NCBI GenBank assembly: GCA_023386885.1
Contig: JAEWIX010000008.1
Span: 127,702-191,701 of the forward strand
Direction of reading: 5' to 3'
DNA length: 64,000 nucleotides
Source of the DNA: Pseudomonadota bacterium
GTDB lineage: Bacteria; Pseudomonadota; Alphaproteobacteria; Rhizobiales; Xanthobacteraceae
Of the stretch, positions 1 through 8,205 are shown in pieces (position 1 is the stretch's first letter; the number at the start of each line of letters is the position of its first letter). Below the pieces are notes generated by a model. That model was not told the origin of the DNA and did not search any database. It saw nothing but the letters and a program-made list of their open reading frames with translations. The position numbers and the translations under genes are program-made.

Positions 1-1482
1 GGACGGCCCGGCGAAGACCTCGAGTTCTGATGATTTCTGCAGCGCCATGTCCGCCACCTTGAGATGGGGCGGCTGGTCTTCCTCGTGGTTGGTATTCGAC
101 AGGAACACCGACGAGAGGCGATCGAACGTCAGCTTGCCGTCCGGCTTGGGATACGCGATCGGCTGATAATCCTTGGCGGGCTTGAGCGACTTCGCATCAT
201 TCTTGCTGTGCGACATCGTGCCGAACAGCGAGAAGCCGAGCGTGTTGCACCACATATCGAAACCGCCGAGCGCGTTGCCGAGCAGCGTGCCGAATTTCGA
301 CCACAGCGGCTTGGCGTTGCGAACCGGATAGAGATCCTTGCCGATCGAGGACGAACGCCAGCCGTTTTCGTATTCGACCAGTTCGTCATTGGCACGGCCG
401 GCGGCAAGCGCAGCGACCAGATGCTCGGCGGCCTGCATGCCGCTCGCCATCGCGTTGTGGATACCCTTGATGCGCGGCACGTTGACGAAACCCGCGGCAC
501 AGCCGATCAGCGCGCCGCCTGCAAAGGTCAAGCGCGGCACCGATTGATAACCACCCTCGGTGATCGCGCGCGAGCCGTAAGCAAGACGCTTGGCGCCGGC
601 AAACGTATCGCGGATCATCGGATGCGTCTTGAAGCGTTGGAATTCCTCGAACGGGTAGAGATACGGATTGTCGTAGTTGAGATGCACGACGAAGCCGATC
701 GCTACGAGATTGTCGTCATAGTGATAGAGGAACGAGCCACCGCCGGTGTTGTTGTCGAGCGGCCAGCCGAACGAGTGCTGCACCGTACCCTTCTTGTGCT
801 TGGCTGGATCGATCTGCCAGATTTCCTTGAGGCCGATACCGAACTTGCCCGGCTCGCAATTTCTGTCGAGCGAGAACTTGGCGATCAGTTGCTTGGTCAG
901 GCTGCCGCGCGCACCCTCTGCAAACAACGTGTATTTGCCGAGCAGTTCCATGCCGCGCGTATAGGAATCCTTGTGCGAGCCGTCCTTGGCGATGCCCATG
1001 TCGCCGGTGGCGATGCCGCGCACTTCGCCGTTGTCGCCGTAGATCACTTCGGCGGCGGCAAAGCCCGGATAGATTTCGACGCCGAGCGCTTCGGCCTTCG
1101 CACCCAGCCAACGGCATACCATGCCGAGCGACGTGATGTAGCAATGATGATTGTTCATCAGCGGCGGCATGAGGAAGTTCGGCAGCTTGATGCCGCCGGT
1201 CTTCGTCATCAGGTAGAACTGGTCGTCCTTCACTTGAGTCTTGAGCGGGCAGTCGGGGTCCTCGCGCCAGTCCGGGATCAGCTTGTCGAGATTGGTCGGA
1301 TCCATCACCGCACCGGAGAGAATATGCGCGCCGACTTCGGAGCCCTTCTCGACCACGACGATGGACAGATCGGCGTTGAGTTGCTTGAGGCGGATCGCCG
1401 CGGAGAGGCCGGATGGTCCGGCGCCGACGATCACGACATCGAATTCCATGGACTCGCGCGGCGGCAGCTCTTCGGTGCTCAT
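1..1482 (-). CDS. Electron transfer flavoprotein-ubiquinone oxidoreductase (3' end outside window)
   Basis: This inner-membrane flavo/iron-sulfur protein passes electrons from reduced ETF, fed by acyl-CoA and other dehydrogenases, to ubiquinone. The reading frame starts at an ATG (MSTEELPPRESM) and stays open to the left edge, giving 494 codons of a family that is usually about 550 residues. The dinucleotide-binding motif GAGPSG is at residues 20-25, in DVVIVGAGPSGLSAA. Family features visible include GGIKLPNFLMPPL, the GMELLGKYTLFAEGARGSL segment and GGALIGCAAGFVNVP. The C-terminal cysteines for the 4Fe-4S cluster lie beyond the window. It is divergent from the uracil-DNA glycosylase gene across 125 bp. 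The identification is firm; only the 3' end is missing. Confidence 0.95.
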   Translation of the reverse strand, partial: MSTEELPPRESMEFDVVIVGAGPSGLSAAIRLKQLNADLSIVVVEKGSEVGAHILSGAVMDPTNLDKLIPDWREDPDCPLKTQVKDDQFYLMTKTGGIKLPNFLMPPLMNNHHCYITSLGMVCRWLGAKAEALGVEIYPGFAAAEVIYGDNGEVRGIATGDMGIAKDGSHKDSYTRGMELLGKYTLFAEGARGSLTKQLIAKFSLDRNCEPGKFGIGLKEIWQIDPAKHKKGTVQHSFGWPLDNNTGGGSFLYHYDDNLVAIGFVVHLNYDNPYLYPFEEFQRFKTHPMIRDTFAGAKRLAYGSRAITEGGYQSVPRLTFAGGALIGCAAGFVNVPRIKGIHNAMASGMQAAEHLVAALAAGRANDELVEYENGWRSSSIGKDLYPVRNAKPLWSKFGTLLGNALGGFDMWCNTLGFSLFGTMSHSKNDAKSLKPAKDYQPIAYPKPDGKLTFDRLSSVFLSNTNHEEDQPPHLKVADMALQKSSELEVFAGPS

Positions 1483-1607
1483 GTTCTGACCCCAGACAAA
1501 CGAGAATGCTTCTAAGCCCTCTTGTTTCCGATTTTTTCCGGAAGAACAACCACGGAAATGCAGGAAGAATATTTCACCCCGGACAGCCGATGTCCTAATA
1601 TCCCCTC

Positions 1608-2459
1608 ATGGACACCTCCGCGACATCGACCGTAGAGACGCCGCCGACCGTGCGCGAACTGCTTGCGTTTTACCTCGAAGCCGGGGTGGACTGCGCCTTG
1701 CTGGAGGAACCGCCGAACCGGCTGCTCGATCCGGAGATCGCACCGCAACCGGCCGCTATTCCCTCGCCGCCTGCGAACCGGCCTGCCCCGCCCCCTGCAG
1801 CGATGGCCCGTGCGCCGGCGGCAGCGGTCCCTGCCCCGGAGGTCGCTATCGCTTCGGCACGCGACGCAGCCCGGACTGCGCCGACGCTGGAAGCGTTGCG
1901 AGCCCTGCTGGAAACCTTCGACGGCTGCGCGCTGAAGCAAACGGCTACGCGGCTGGTGTTCTCCGACGGCAATCCGCAGGCACGGATCATGTTCGTCGGC
2001 GAAGCACCCGGCCGCGACGAGGACCTCGAAGGTATCCCGTTCATCGGCCGCTCCGGCAAGCTGCTCGACCGCATGATCGGCGCCATCGGACTCGACCGCA
2101 CCACCGCCTACATCACCAACGTCATTCCGTGGCGACCGCCCGGCAACCGCGATCCCTCGCCACAGGAAACGCAAATCTGCCTGCCCTTCATCAAACGGCA
2201 GATCGAACTGGTCGATCCGGACGTGCTGGTGTGCCTCGGCAAGCCGTCGTCGCAGGCCGTGCTCGAACTGAAAGACGGCATCATGCGCACACGCGGCCGC
2301 TGGCACAATTACGATACCGGCACGCGCACCATTCGCGCCATGGCGACGTTCCATCCGGCCTACCTGCTGCGACAGCCAATCCACAAGCGGCTCGCGTGGC
2401 AGGACTTGCGCGCGATATCGAAGGCACTGAATGCCGCTACCGATTCACCCGCAACGTGA
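1608..2459 (+). CDS. Uracil-DNA glycosylase, family 4-like
   Basis: Removes uracil from DNA as the first step of base excision repair. The 283-residue protein has the catalytic-loop motif GEAPG at 131-135, the PWRPPGNRDPSPQE segment near 174-187, and the leucine-loop motif HPAYLL at 249-254. The first 95 or so residues form a proline/alanine-rich extension absent from minimal family 4 enzymes. Family 4 enzymes normally carry a 4Fe-4S cluster on CxxC plus two further cysteines. Here the N-terminal pair is reduced to one cysteine (GCAL, C107), with others at C191 and C209, so the cluster may be altered. The gene ends one base before the convergent glycosyltransferase stop. The start is the first ATG of the frame. 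Family assignment is good; the exact subclass is less sure. Confidence 0.88.
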   Translation: MDTSATSTVETPPTVRELLAFYLEAGVDCALLEEPPNRLLDPEIAPQPAAIPSPPANRPAPPPAAMARAPAAAVPAPEVAIASARDAARTAPTLEALRALLETFDGCALKQTATRLVFSDGNPQARIMFVGEAPGRDEDLEGIPFIGRSGKLLDRMIGAIGLDRTTAYITNVIPWRPPGNRDPSPQETQICLPFIKRQIELVDPDVLVCLGKPSSQAVLELKDGIMRTRGRWHNYDTGTRTIRAMATFHPAYLLRQPIHKRLAWQDLRAISKALNAATDSPAT

Positions 2460-3980
2460 TTATGGCGTCTTCGGCCGCACGATGGCCCAGCCGATCCGCA
2501 GCGGCGCGGCACGGCCGTTCACCAGCCAGTCGAAACTTTGCGGCACTTCCGGAACGAGGCCGGGGAACTGCCTGGCGATATCCGGAGGCGGCGTGCCGGC
2601 GGTATCCGACGCGCGCCACACGACGACACCGCCCACCTCGCTGAACTTCTCCGGCGTCAGCCATGGCCCGCGCTCCGGCGCGGTGGCGAGCACGAGATGC
2701 GGTCGCGCCGGTCCAAGACCGATCAGCGCGGCCAATTGCGGATCGCCGATCACCGCCGGCAGCGGACGATTGATGCGGCGCTGGAAATTGTCGTTGAAGA
2801 ATTGCGCGATCGTACTGCCCGGCAGCGACGTCGGCAATTGCGTGCCTCCGATCCAGGGCTGGATCAAGGCCATAACCAGCAACGCCAATGCCGGAGCCAC
2901 AATTGTCGCTGCCCAGATCGCGCGCAGGAGTTGCTGACGTCGCAGGTAGATCAGGTCGCCGGTGATGGCGACCACCGCAAGCCCCGACATCAACAGCGCG
3001 ATGCCGGAACCGCCGGCGATGTTATCGAACCTGAACAGCACAGCAATCAGGCTACCGACAAGTGCCGGCACCAGCGCGAAGAAATAGATGAAGTATCGCG
3101 CCAGCGGATCGACCGGCAACCGCCGCACGCCGGGCGCGCTGTCACGGCCGCGCAGCACCTTGCGATGCACGATGCGCGAATTGAGGACGATGAGAAACGC
3201 CATGCCGAGCAAGGCCAACAACAGGCTGCCGATCATCCAACCCCAGGTCCGCGCCATTCCTTGCGGGTCGGACACATCAGGCCAAGCCGGCCAGATCAAT
3301 GTGCCGGCGCGGATCAGCCAGACCGCATAGGGCAGCACCAACACCGCGACGACCAGCGCCGCGAACCATGGATCGAGCGAGCCGAAGGCGCGACGTCCGC
3401 GTGCCGTTGCCAGCGCGAAACCGACGACGAGCAGCAGCAGCCATCCGGCGGCGGACGTGGTCAGCAGCAAAAGTCCGGCTTCGATCGACAGCGCAAACCA
3501 CGATTGATGATGGCCCTGCCCGATGATCCGCCACGCATGAAACAGGATCAGTGCCCAGAGCGGGCACGCCAGCACCGCCGGGCCGAATTCGACATTTGCT
3601 GCGCCGAATGCCGTTGCTGTGACCGTCAACAGCACCGCCAGTGCGGCGTGCGGTCCACCGACCGTGGCGCGCGCCAGCGCATAGAGCGCAGCGAAAGTCA
3701 CCACAAAACAAAGCTGCGACAGCAGATAGACGCCGAACATGTGATTGCCGGCGAGCCGAAACGCCACGTCGGCCAGCCAGAACGCCAACGGCGGACCGAG
3801 ATCGGTCCCGACCTGATACTCACGTCCGAACGCCAACAAGGTGGCGAGATCGCCGGGCGGGCTGCGATAGATCAGGAGCGGCACCAGCAGCCACAGCGCA
3901 GCCTGCGCCAGCACCGCAAGCCACATCACCAGACACGGCCGGGCGCGGATCAGTTCGACGATGAGGGACGAAAACCGCAT
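2460..3980 (-). CDS. Multi-pass membrane glycosyltransferase, family 39/83-like
   Basis: A 506-residue inner-membrane protein with about ten hydrophobic segments, the first at about residues 18-38. It has an early periplasmic loop GREYQVGTDLGPPLAFW followed by FRLAGNHMFGVYLLSQ, typical of polyprenyl-phosphate-sugar-dependent transferases of the PMT/ArnT superfamily. The C-terminal portion from about residue 400 is soluble (LPAVIGDPQLAALIGLGPARPH). Such enzymes transfer a sugar from a lipid carrier to a protein or envelope glycan; neither donor nor acceptor can be read from the sequence. The start is ATG. It lies downstream of rnhB on the same strand with 116 bp between them and converges exactly on the glycosylase gene. 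The fold assignment is fair; the substrate is unknown. Confidence 0.75.
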   Translation of the reverse strand: MRFSSLIVELIRARPCLVMWLAVLAQAALWLLVPLLIYRSPPGDLATLLAFGREYQVGTDLGPPLAFWLADVAFRLAGNHMFGVYLLSQLCFVVTFAALYALARATVGGPHAALAVLLTVTATAFGAANVEFGPAVLACPLWALILFHAWRIIGQGHHQSWFALSIEAGLLLLTTSAAGWLLLLVVGFALATARGRRAFGSLDPWFAALVVAVLVLPYAVWLIRAGTLIWPAWPDVSDPQGMARTWGWMIGSLLLALLGMAFLIVLNSRIVHRKVLRGRDSAPGVRRLPVDPLARYFIYFFALVPALVGSLIAVLFRFDNIAGGSGIALLMSGLAVVAITGDLIYLRRQQLLRAIWAATIVAPALALLVMALIQPWIGGTQLPTSLPGSTIAQFFNDNFQRRINRPLPAVIGDPQLAALIGLGPARPHLVLATAPERGPWLTPEKFSEVGGVVVWRASDTAGTPPPDIARQFPGLVPEVPQSFDWLVNGRAAPLRIGWAIVRPKTP

Positions 3981-4069
3981 GAACCCCGGCTACATTCGCG
4001 CTTGCCGTCATTGGCGTGGTGGCAGCGTTCGAGGTGCCGCAGGCCCGACAAGAGAACAATCAGTGATAA

Positions 4070-4088
4070 AGCCCCTCGGCAAATGGGG
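4070..4088 (-). terminator. Weak terminator-like hairpin after rnhB
   Basis: On the minus strand GCCCC and GGGGC form a 5-bp stem with a 9-base loop, followed by TTTAT. It sits 8 bases past the rnhB stop codon. The stem is short and the T-tract poor, so this is only a candidate. Confidence 0.3.
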
Positions 4089-4096
4089 CAACCACC

Positions 4097-4828
4097 TCAA
4101 CCGGCAGCGGCTTCGATCGTGACAGTTGTTTGCTCGACCTGCAAATCGCCCTCGTTGACGACAATTCGCTGCAGCTCAGCAGCGGCCATCACCGGCGCGA
4201 AAAGCCGCCGATGATGAACGCTCGGTCCGAGCCTGCGCAACGCCTCCAGATGCGCCGGCACCCCATAGCCCTTGTGATCCTCAAAGCCATAGCCGGGGCA
4301 ATCCTGTGCCAGCCGGCACATCAGACGATCGCGCGACACCTTGGCAACGATCGAGGCCGCCGCGATCGAGAGCACCAGCCCGTCCCCGCCGATCACCGCC
4401 TCGCAATCGCAAGGGACGTCAATACGGTCGCGGCCGTCGACAAAGACATGCCGCGGCGTCTCCGGCAGCGCATGCACAGCGCGCGCCAATGCCCACAGCG
4501 AGGCACGCAGGATGTTATCGCGCTCGATCCGCGCCGGCGAGGCGAACGCCACCGCGCAGGAAGCCGTGGCACAAATCTCCTCGAATAATTCCTCGCGCCT
4601 TGTCGCGGTCAGTCGTTTGGAATCGTCGAGCCCCTTGGGAATGCGCTTCGGGTCGAGCACCACCGCGGCGGCCACCACCGGCCCGGCCAACGGCCCACGG
4701 CCGGCCTCGTCGCATCCCGCCACCGGCCAGACGCCGCGCTTGATCAGTGCGCGCTCGCGCGAGAACGTCGGCGCCGCGGCGTTTGCTTTGTTCTTCGGCT
4801 TGATGCTGGCAGGGGTCGCTCGAATCAT
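4097..4828 (-). CDS. rnhB: Ribonuclease HII
   Basis: Cleaves the RNA strand of RNA-DNA hybrids and removes single ribonucleotides from DNA in the cytoplasm. The signature GCDEAGRGPLAGP is at about residues 38-50, with metal-binding D40 and E41. Further active-site acidic residues lie in VFVDGRD and in SIAAASIVAKVSRD, and the late family motif GYGFEDHKGYG is present. I use the ATG that gives MIRATPAS and 243 residues; the frame is open for 28 codons upstream, but that stretch does not look like the family. The N-terminal 20 or so residues are basic and probably flexible. The 152-bp space to the divergent SMR gene would hold both promoters. Confidence 0.96.
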   Translation of the reverse strand: MIRATPASIKPKNKANAAAPTFSRERALIKRGVWPVAGCDEAGRGPLAGPVVAAAVVLDPKRIPKGLDDSKRLTATRREELFEEICATASCAVAFASPARIERDNILRASLWALARAVHALPETPRHVFVDGRDRIDVPCDCEAVIGGDGLVLSIAAASIVAKVSRDRLMCRLAQDCPGYGFEDHKGYGVPAHLEALRRLGPSVHHRRLFAPVMAAAELQRIVVNEGDLQVEQTTVTIEAAAG

Positions 4829-4980
4829 GCCGTGATGGTGCGGCAAACGCCACGCCGCGTGCAACCGGGAACCGGTCGATGTTCCCGCTATTCCTCGTCC
4901 TCCATCACGCATGGGATTGTCGCACGGCGATGCGACGATTACCGATCGGCATCCGCCGACCCGATAACAGAGGATCGATC

Positions 4981-5310
4981 ATGAACGCCTGGGGACTTCT
5001 CGCCGTCAGCATCGTCGCCGAGGTGACCGCAACCACGCTGCTCACCAAATCCGAAGGATTCAGCAAACCGATCTACGGCCTGCTCTCTCTTGCCATCTTC
5101 GCCGGTTGCTTCTGGGCCTTGTCACAGGTGCTGACCCGCATTCCGGTCGGCGTCACCTACGCGATCTGGTCCGGCGCCGGCGTGGTGCTGATTTCGCTGA
5201 TCGGCGCATTGTTCCTGCGCCAGTCGCTTAGCACCATACAAATGCTGTTCATCGCGCTGATCGTGGTCGGTGCTGTCGGCCTCAACCTGACCACCAAGGC
5301 CGCACACTAA
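4981..5310 (+). CDS. Small multidrug resistance (SMR/EmrE-type) transporter
   Basis: A 109-residue, four-helix inner-membrane protein of the SMR family, which exports cationic compounds as dimers using the proton gradient. The essential glutamate is at E14 (SIVAEVTATT) and the conserved tryptophan at W63 (YAIWSGAG), in the same register as EmrE. The last helix is LFIALIVVGAVGLNL. The start is the ATG at MNAWGLL; the upstream open frame lacks family similarity. Its substrate could be quaternary ammonium compounds, guanidinium or polyamines, and sequence alone does not decide. It converges on the radical SAM gene with 29 bp between the stops. Confidence 0.92.
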   Translation: MNAWGLLAVSIVAEVTATTLLTKSEGFSKPIYGLLSLAIFAGCFWALSQVLTRIPVGVTYAIWSGAGVVLISLIGALFLRQSLSTIQMLFIALIVVGAVGLNLTTKAAH

Positions 5311-5339
5311 GCGGACTCAAACTCACCGCTGGGGAACCG

Positions 5340-6509
5340 TCAAAACAGACTCAACTGCTGACCCGCGCGCGGCGGCCGCGCGAAATGGTCCGTTGTCAGT
5401 TTCGACCGCCGCTTGTTGAGACCGAGCCTTTCGCAAGCCATCTCAAACCGCCGCCCGATCATCCAGGCCATCGGCCCAGTGCCTCTCATCCGAGCGCCCC
5501 ACTGCGAGTCGTAGTCGCGGCCGCCACGCATCTCGCGGATCAGCGTGAAGACGTGGCGATAGCGGTCCGGGTAATGCGCCATCAGCCATTCACGAAACAG
5601 GTCGCGGACTTCCAACGGCAATCGCAGCATCACATAGCTCGCCTCCTTCACGCCGGCATGTGCGGCGGAATCGAGGATGCGTTCGATTTCCGAGTCGTTC
5701 AGCGCCGGGATTACCGGCGCCACCATCACCGTGGTCGGGATGCCGGCGGCGGACAACTGCCGCAACGCCTCCAGCCGCCTCTGTGGCGTCGCCGCGCGCG
5801 GCTCCATCGCCCGCGCCAGTTTCGGATCGAGCGACGTGACCGACAGCGCCACCTTGACGAGATTACGGGCAGCCATCCGCGACAGAATGTCGATGTCGCG
5901 CGTCACCAGCGCCGACTTGGTGACGATGCCGACCGGGTGTCCGGTGCGCTCCAGCACTTCAAGAATGCCGCGCATGATTTTGTGTTCGCGTTCGATCGGC
6001 TGATAGGGATCGGTATTGGTGCCGATGGCGATCATCTTCGGTTCGTAGCCGGCCGCCGCCAGTTCCTTTTCCAGCAAGGCCGGCGCATCCGGCTTGGCGA
6101 ACAGTTTCGATTCAAAATCCAGTCCGGGCGACATTCCGAGACAAGCGTGGGTCGGCCGCGCGAAACAATAAACGCAACCGTGCTCGCACCCTCGGTAAGG
6201 GTTGATCGAGCGATCAAAGCCGATATCCGGCGAGTCGTTGCGTGTGATGACCTTGCGCGAGGTATCGAGCGCTACCGTTGTCTTGAACGGCGGCAATTCG
6301 TCGAGACTTTGCCAGCCATCGTCGAAGGCGACGCGCGCTTCCGCCTCGAAGCGCCCACTGGCGTTCGACTGCGCGCCGCGCCCGCGCCGCCGCTCGCGAT
6401 CGATCGCAATCGCGATCTCGGAAAACGAAAGGGATGCACCCGCCGGTTCGGAGGGGGCCGAAACTGGGGAGACCGGCGGGTGCCTGAGGGCGCTGGAGGC
6501 TTTGCTCAT
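5340..6509 (-). CDS. Radical SAM protein of the PA0069 / SplB-like family
   Basis: A 389-residue radical SAM enzyme. The 4Fe-4S-binding motif is C108-x3-C112-x2-C115 in YRGCEHGCVYCFARP, followed by the family stretch AIGTNTDPYQPIER and a TIM-barrel-like body with PVIPALNDSEIERIL. The first 50 residues are low-complexity and basic (RERRRGRGAQ). Members are annotated as DNA-repair-photolyase-related (COG1533) because of distant similarity to spore photoproduct lyase, but the reaction is not established. The start is ATG; a TTG two codons upstream is possible. A LexA-type direct repeat lies 24 bp before the start, which suggests SOS control. The family call is firm; the function is unknown. Confidence 0.9.
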   Translation of the reverse strand: MSKASSALRHPPVSPVSAPSEPAGASLSFSEIAIAIDRERRRGRGAQSNASGRFEAEARVAFDDGWQSLDELPPFKTTVALDTSRKVITRNDSPDIGFDRSINPYRGCEHGCVYCFARPTHACLGMSPGLDFESKLFAKPDAPALLEKELAAAGYEPKMIAIGTNTDPYQPIEREHKIMRGILEVLERTGHPVGIVTKSALVTRDIDILSRMAARNLVKVALSVTSLDPKLARAMEPRAATPQRRLEALRQLSAAGIPTTVMVAPVIPALNDSEIERILDSAAHAGVKEASYVMLRLPLEVRDLFREWLMAHYPDRYRHVFTLIREMRGGRDYDSQWGARMRGTGPMAWMIGRRFEMACERLGLNKRRSKLTTDHFARPPRAGQQLSLF

Positions 6510-6533
6510 GTCCAAGATGCTAGCACGTTATAA

Positions 6534-6548
6534 GAACATATCAAGAAC
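6534..6548 (-). promoter_or_regulatory. Candidate LexA (SOS) box GTTC-N7-GTTC
   Basis: Read on the minus strand the site is GTTC TTGATAT GTTC, an exact match to the alphaproteobacterial LexA direct-repeat consensus GTTC-N7-GTTC. It ends 24 bp before the ATG of the radical SAM gene, where a bound repressor would block transcription or initiation. With eight fixed bases, about two such matches are expected by chance in 64 kb on both strands, so the placement is the main support. Confidence 0.6.
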
Positions 6549-6565
6549 ATTAGCGAACGACAGCC

Positions 6566-6574
6566 TGTGGATAA
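6566..6574 (-). promoter_or_regulatory. Perfect DnaA box
   Basis: TGTGGATAA on the plus strand is the complement of the DnaA consensus TTATCCACA. It lies in the divergent promoter region between the radical SAM gene and the GT2 gene, 17 bp from the LexA-type box. A single box may be a regulatory DnaA site or coincidence. Confidence 0.45.
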
Positions 6575-6671
6575 CTTCGGCCAACAGATCGTCCTCGAAG
6601 GCCGTCCTCACCACCGCGAAAAGTGCTAGGGGTGACCGCGATCAATTTGGAGGAGAAGCCGGAAGGTGCCG

Positions 6672-7241
6672 ATGCTCAGCGTCATCATCCCGACCGAGGG
6701 CCAGGAGCCCCCGGTGGTCGCGACCCTCGCCGCGCTGGTTCCGGGCGTCACGGCCGGCCTGATCCGGGACGTGATACTGGTCGATCGTGGCGACACCGAT
6801 ACCATCGCGCATGTGGCGGACGTTGCCGGCTGCTGCTACCTCGTCTGTCAAGGATCGCGGGCCGAAGCGCTGGCCGCCGGCGCCAAGGAGGCCCGCGCAC
6901 CGTGGCTGATGTTCCTGCATCCGGGCACCGTGCCGGACCTGAGCTGGATCGACGAAACCGCGCAGTTCATCGACCGGATGACGAATGCGGCCAAGCCACG
7001 CGCCGCCATCCTGCGCCACGCCCGCTCACCCTATGCCGACAGCAACACGGGATCGCAAATCACTCACCTGTTGCGCAAGCTGACCGGCCCATTGCCGGAT
7101 CAGGGGCTGGTGATCGCGCGCCGGCATTTCGACGCGCTCGGCGGTTATCCGGCCGGGCGACGCGACGCCGAACGGGCGCTGCTACGCAAGCTCGGCCGCA
7201 CGCGGCTGATGCTGCGCAGCCGCATCATGGTGCCGGAATAG
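6672..7241 (+). CDS. Glycosyltransferase family 2-like protein (short)
   Basis: A 189-residue soluble protein opening with MLSVIIPTEG, the first strand of a GT-A fold, followed by RDVILVDRGDTDTIAHVADVAG and APWLMFLHPGTVPDLSW. This resembles the small GT2-like proteins of Rhizobiales. The usual DxD metal site is not obvious: LHPGTV stands where family 2 enzymes often have a D-x-D context, so catalysis is not certain. ATG is preceded by GGAAGG at a 5-base spacing; a GTG two codons earlier, 12 bases after GGAGG, is an alternative start. It converges on the ABC ATPase gene with 19 bp between. Confidence 0.72.
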   Translation: MLSVIIPTEGQEPPVVATLAALVPGVTAGLIRDVILVDRGDTDTIAHVADVAGCCYLVCQGSRAEALAAGAKEARAPWLMFLHPGTVPDLSWIDETAQFIDRMTNAAKPRAAILRHARSPYADSNTGSQITHLLRKLTGPLPDQGLVIARRHFDALGGYPAGRRDAERALLRKLGRTRLMLRSRIMVPE

Positions 7242-7260
7242 CTCCTTGTCGTTGCGTCCG

Positions 7261-8094
7261 CTAGGCCGTCGCCTGCGTATAGCCCTTCGCGACCTCGGCC
7301 TTCAGCACGCTCCAGATCTCGCGATGGAGCGCATGGAAGTCCTTGTCGAGGCGAATCTCGAAAATGTCGCGCGGGCGCGGCAATGCGATCGGCCAATTAC
7401 CGATAATGCGCGAATGCGGTCCTGCCGACATGATGACGACGCGATCGGCCAGCGCGATCGCCTCCTCCAGATCGTGCGTGACGAACAGCACTGCCTTGCG
7501 GTCCGCTGTCCATAACTCCAGCAAGAGATTGCCCATGATCTGCCGGGTCTGCGCATCGAGCGGACCGAACGGCTCGTCCATCAACAAAATCTTCGGATCG
7601 CGGATCAGAACCTGCGCAAGGCCGACGCGCTTGCGCTGGCCGCCCGACAGCATATGCGGATAGCGATTGCCGAATGCGCTAAGACCGACGGCATTGAGCC
7701 AGCCTTCCGCACGTTTGCGCGCTTCGGCCTGTGGCGCGCCGGCGATGTCGAGCCCGATGGCGACATTCTCCAGTGCGGTCTTCCATGGGAACAGTGCATC
7801 GGCTTGAAACAGATAGCCGGCCCGCCGGTTGAGCGCAGTCAACGGCTCGCCGAAAATCCGCACCGCCCCCGACGCCGGCGCAAGCAGCCCGGCGGCGACA
7901 TTGAGCAGGGTGGATTTGCCGCAGCCGGTTGGCCCGACAATGGCGACGAACTCGCCGTCGCGCACCGTGAGGCTGGCGCGTTCGACGGCCGTATAGATGC
8001 GCGCATCGGCAAGCCGGAACGCCACGCTCGCCTCGTCAAGCTCGATCGCCGCCGCTGTGGTGTCTGCCCTCTGCGCCAAGTGTCCGTTATCCAT
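7261..8094 (-). CDS. ABC transporter ATP-binding protein, nitrate/taurine (NitT/TauT) type
   Basis: A 277-residue ATPase subunit. Walker A is GPTGCGKS at 54-61, the signature is LSGGQRKRVGLAQ, Walker B is ILLMDEPFGPLD, and the switch histidine is in LFVTHDLEEA. These are hallmarks of the SsuB/TauC/ThiZ class that powers importers for sulfonates, nitrate or pyrimidine precursors. No permease or periplasmic binding gene of that class is adjacent: one neighbour is a GT2 gene, and the divergent neighbour is an ATPase of another importer class. It may pair with subunits encoded elsewhere. The ATG at MDNGHLAQ is chosen; the frame continues upstream for 49 codons without family similarity. Confidence 0.88.
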   Translation of the reverse strand: MDNGHLAQRADTTAAAIELDEASVAFRLADARIYTAVERASLTVRDGEFVAIVGPTGCGKSTLLNVAAGLLAPASGAVRIFGEPLTALNRRAGYLFQADALFPWKTALENVAIGLDIAGAPQAEARKRAEGWLNAVGLSAFGNRYPHMLSGGQRKRVGLAQVLIRDPKILLMDEPFGPLDAQTRQIMGNLLLELWTADRKAVLFVTHDLEEAIALADRVVIMSAGPHSRIIGNWPIALPRPRDIFEIRLDKDFHALHREIWSVLKAEVAKGYTQATA

Positions 8095-8205
8095 GATGAT
8101 GGTTGCGAAATCCGGTCCCCGGCAGAGAATCCACTGCCGCGATGGAACATGCAAGCACCACGATCGCTTGGTGCGACATTCGCGCCGTGATACTGCAAAT
8201 CCTGC

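Noticed and set aside
64..1515. A 483-codon open frame on the plus strand
   Set aside because: It is antisense to the well-supported ETF-ubiquinone oxidoreductase gene and its product is Arg/Glu/Ala-rich without domains, as expected for the opposite strand of a GC-rich gene.
2538..4214. A 558-codon plus-strand frame
   Set aside because: Antisense to the membrane glycosyltransferase and rnhB; the translation is extremely Gln/Arg/His-rich, a codon shadow of a hydrophobic gene.
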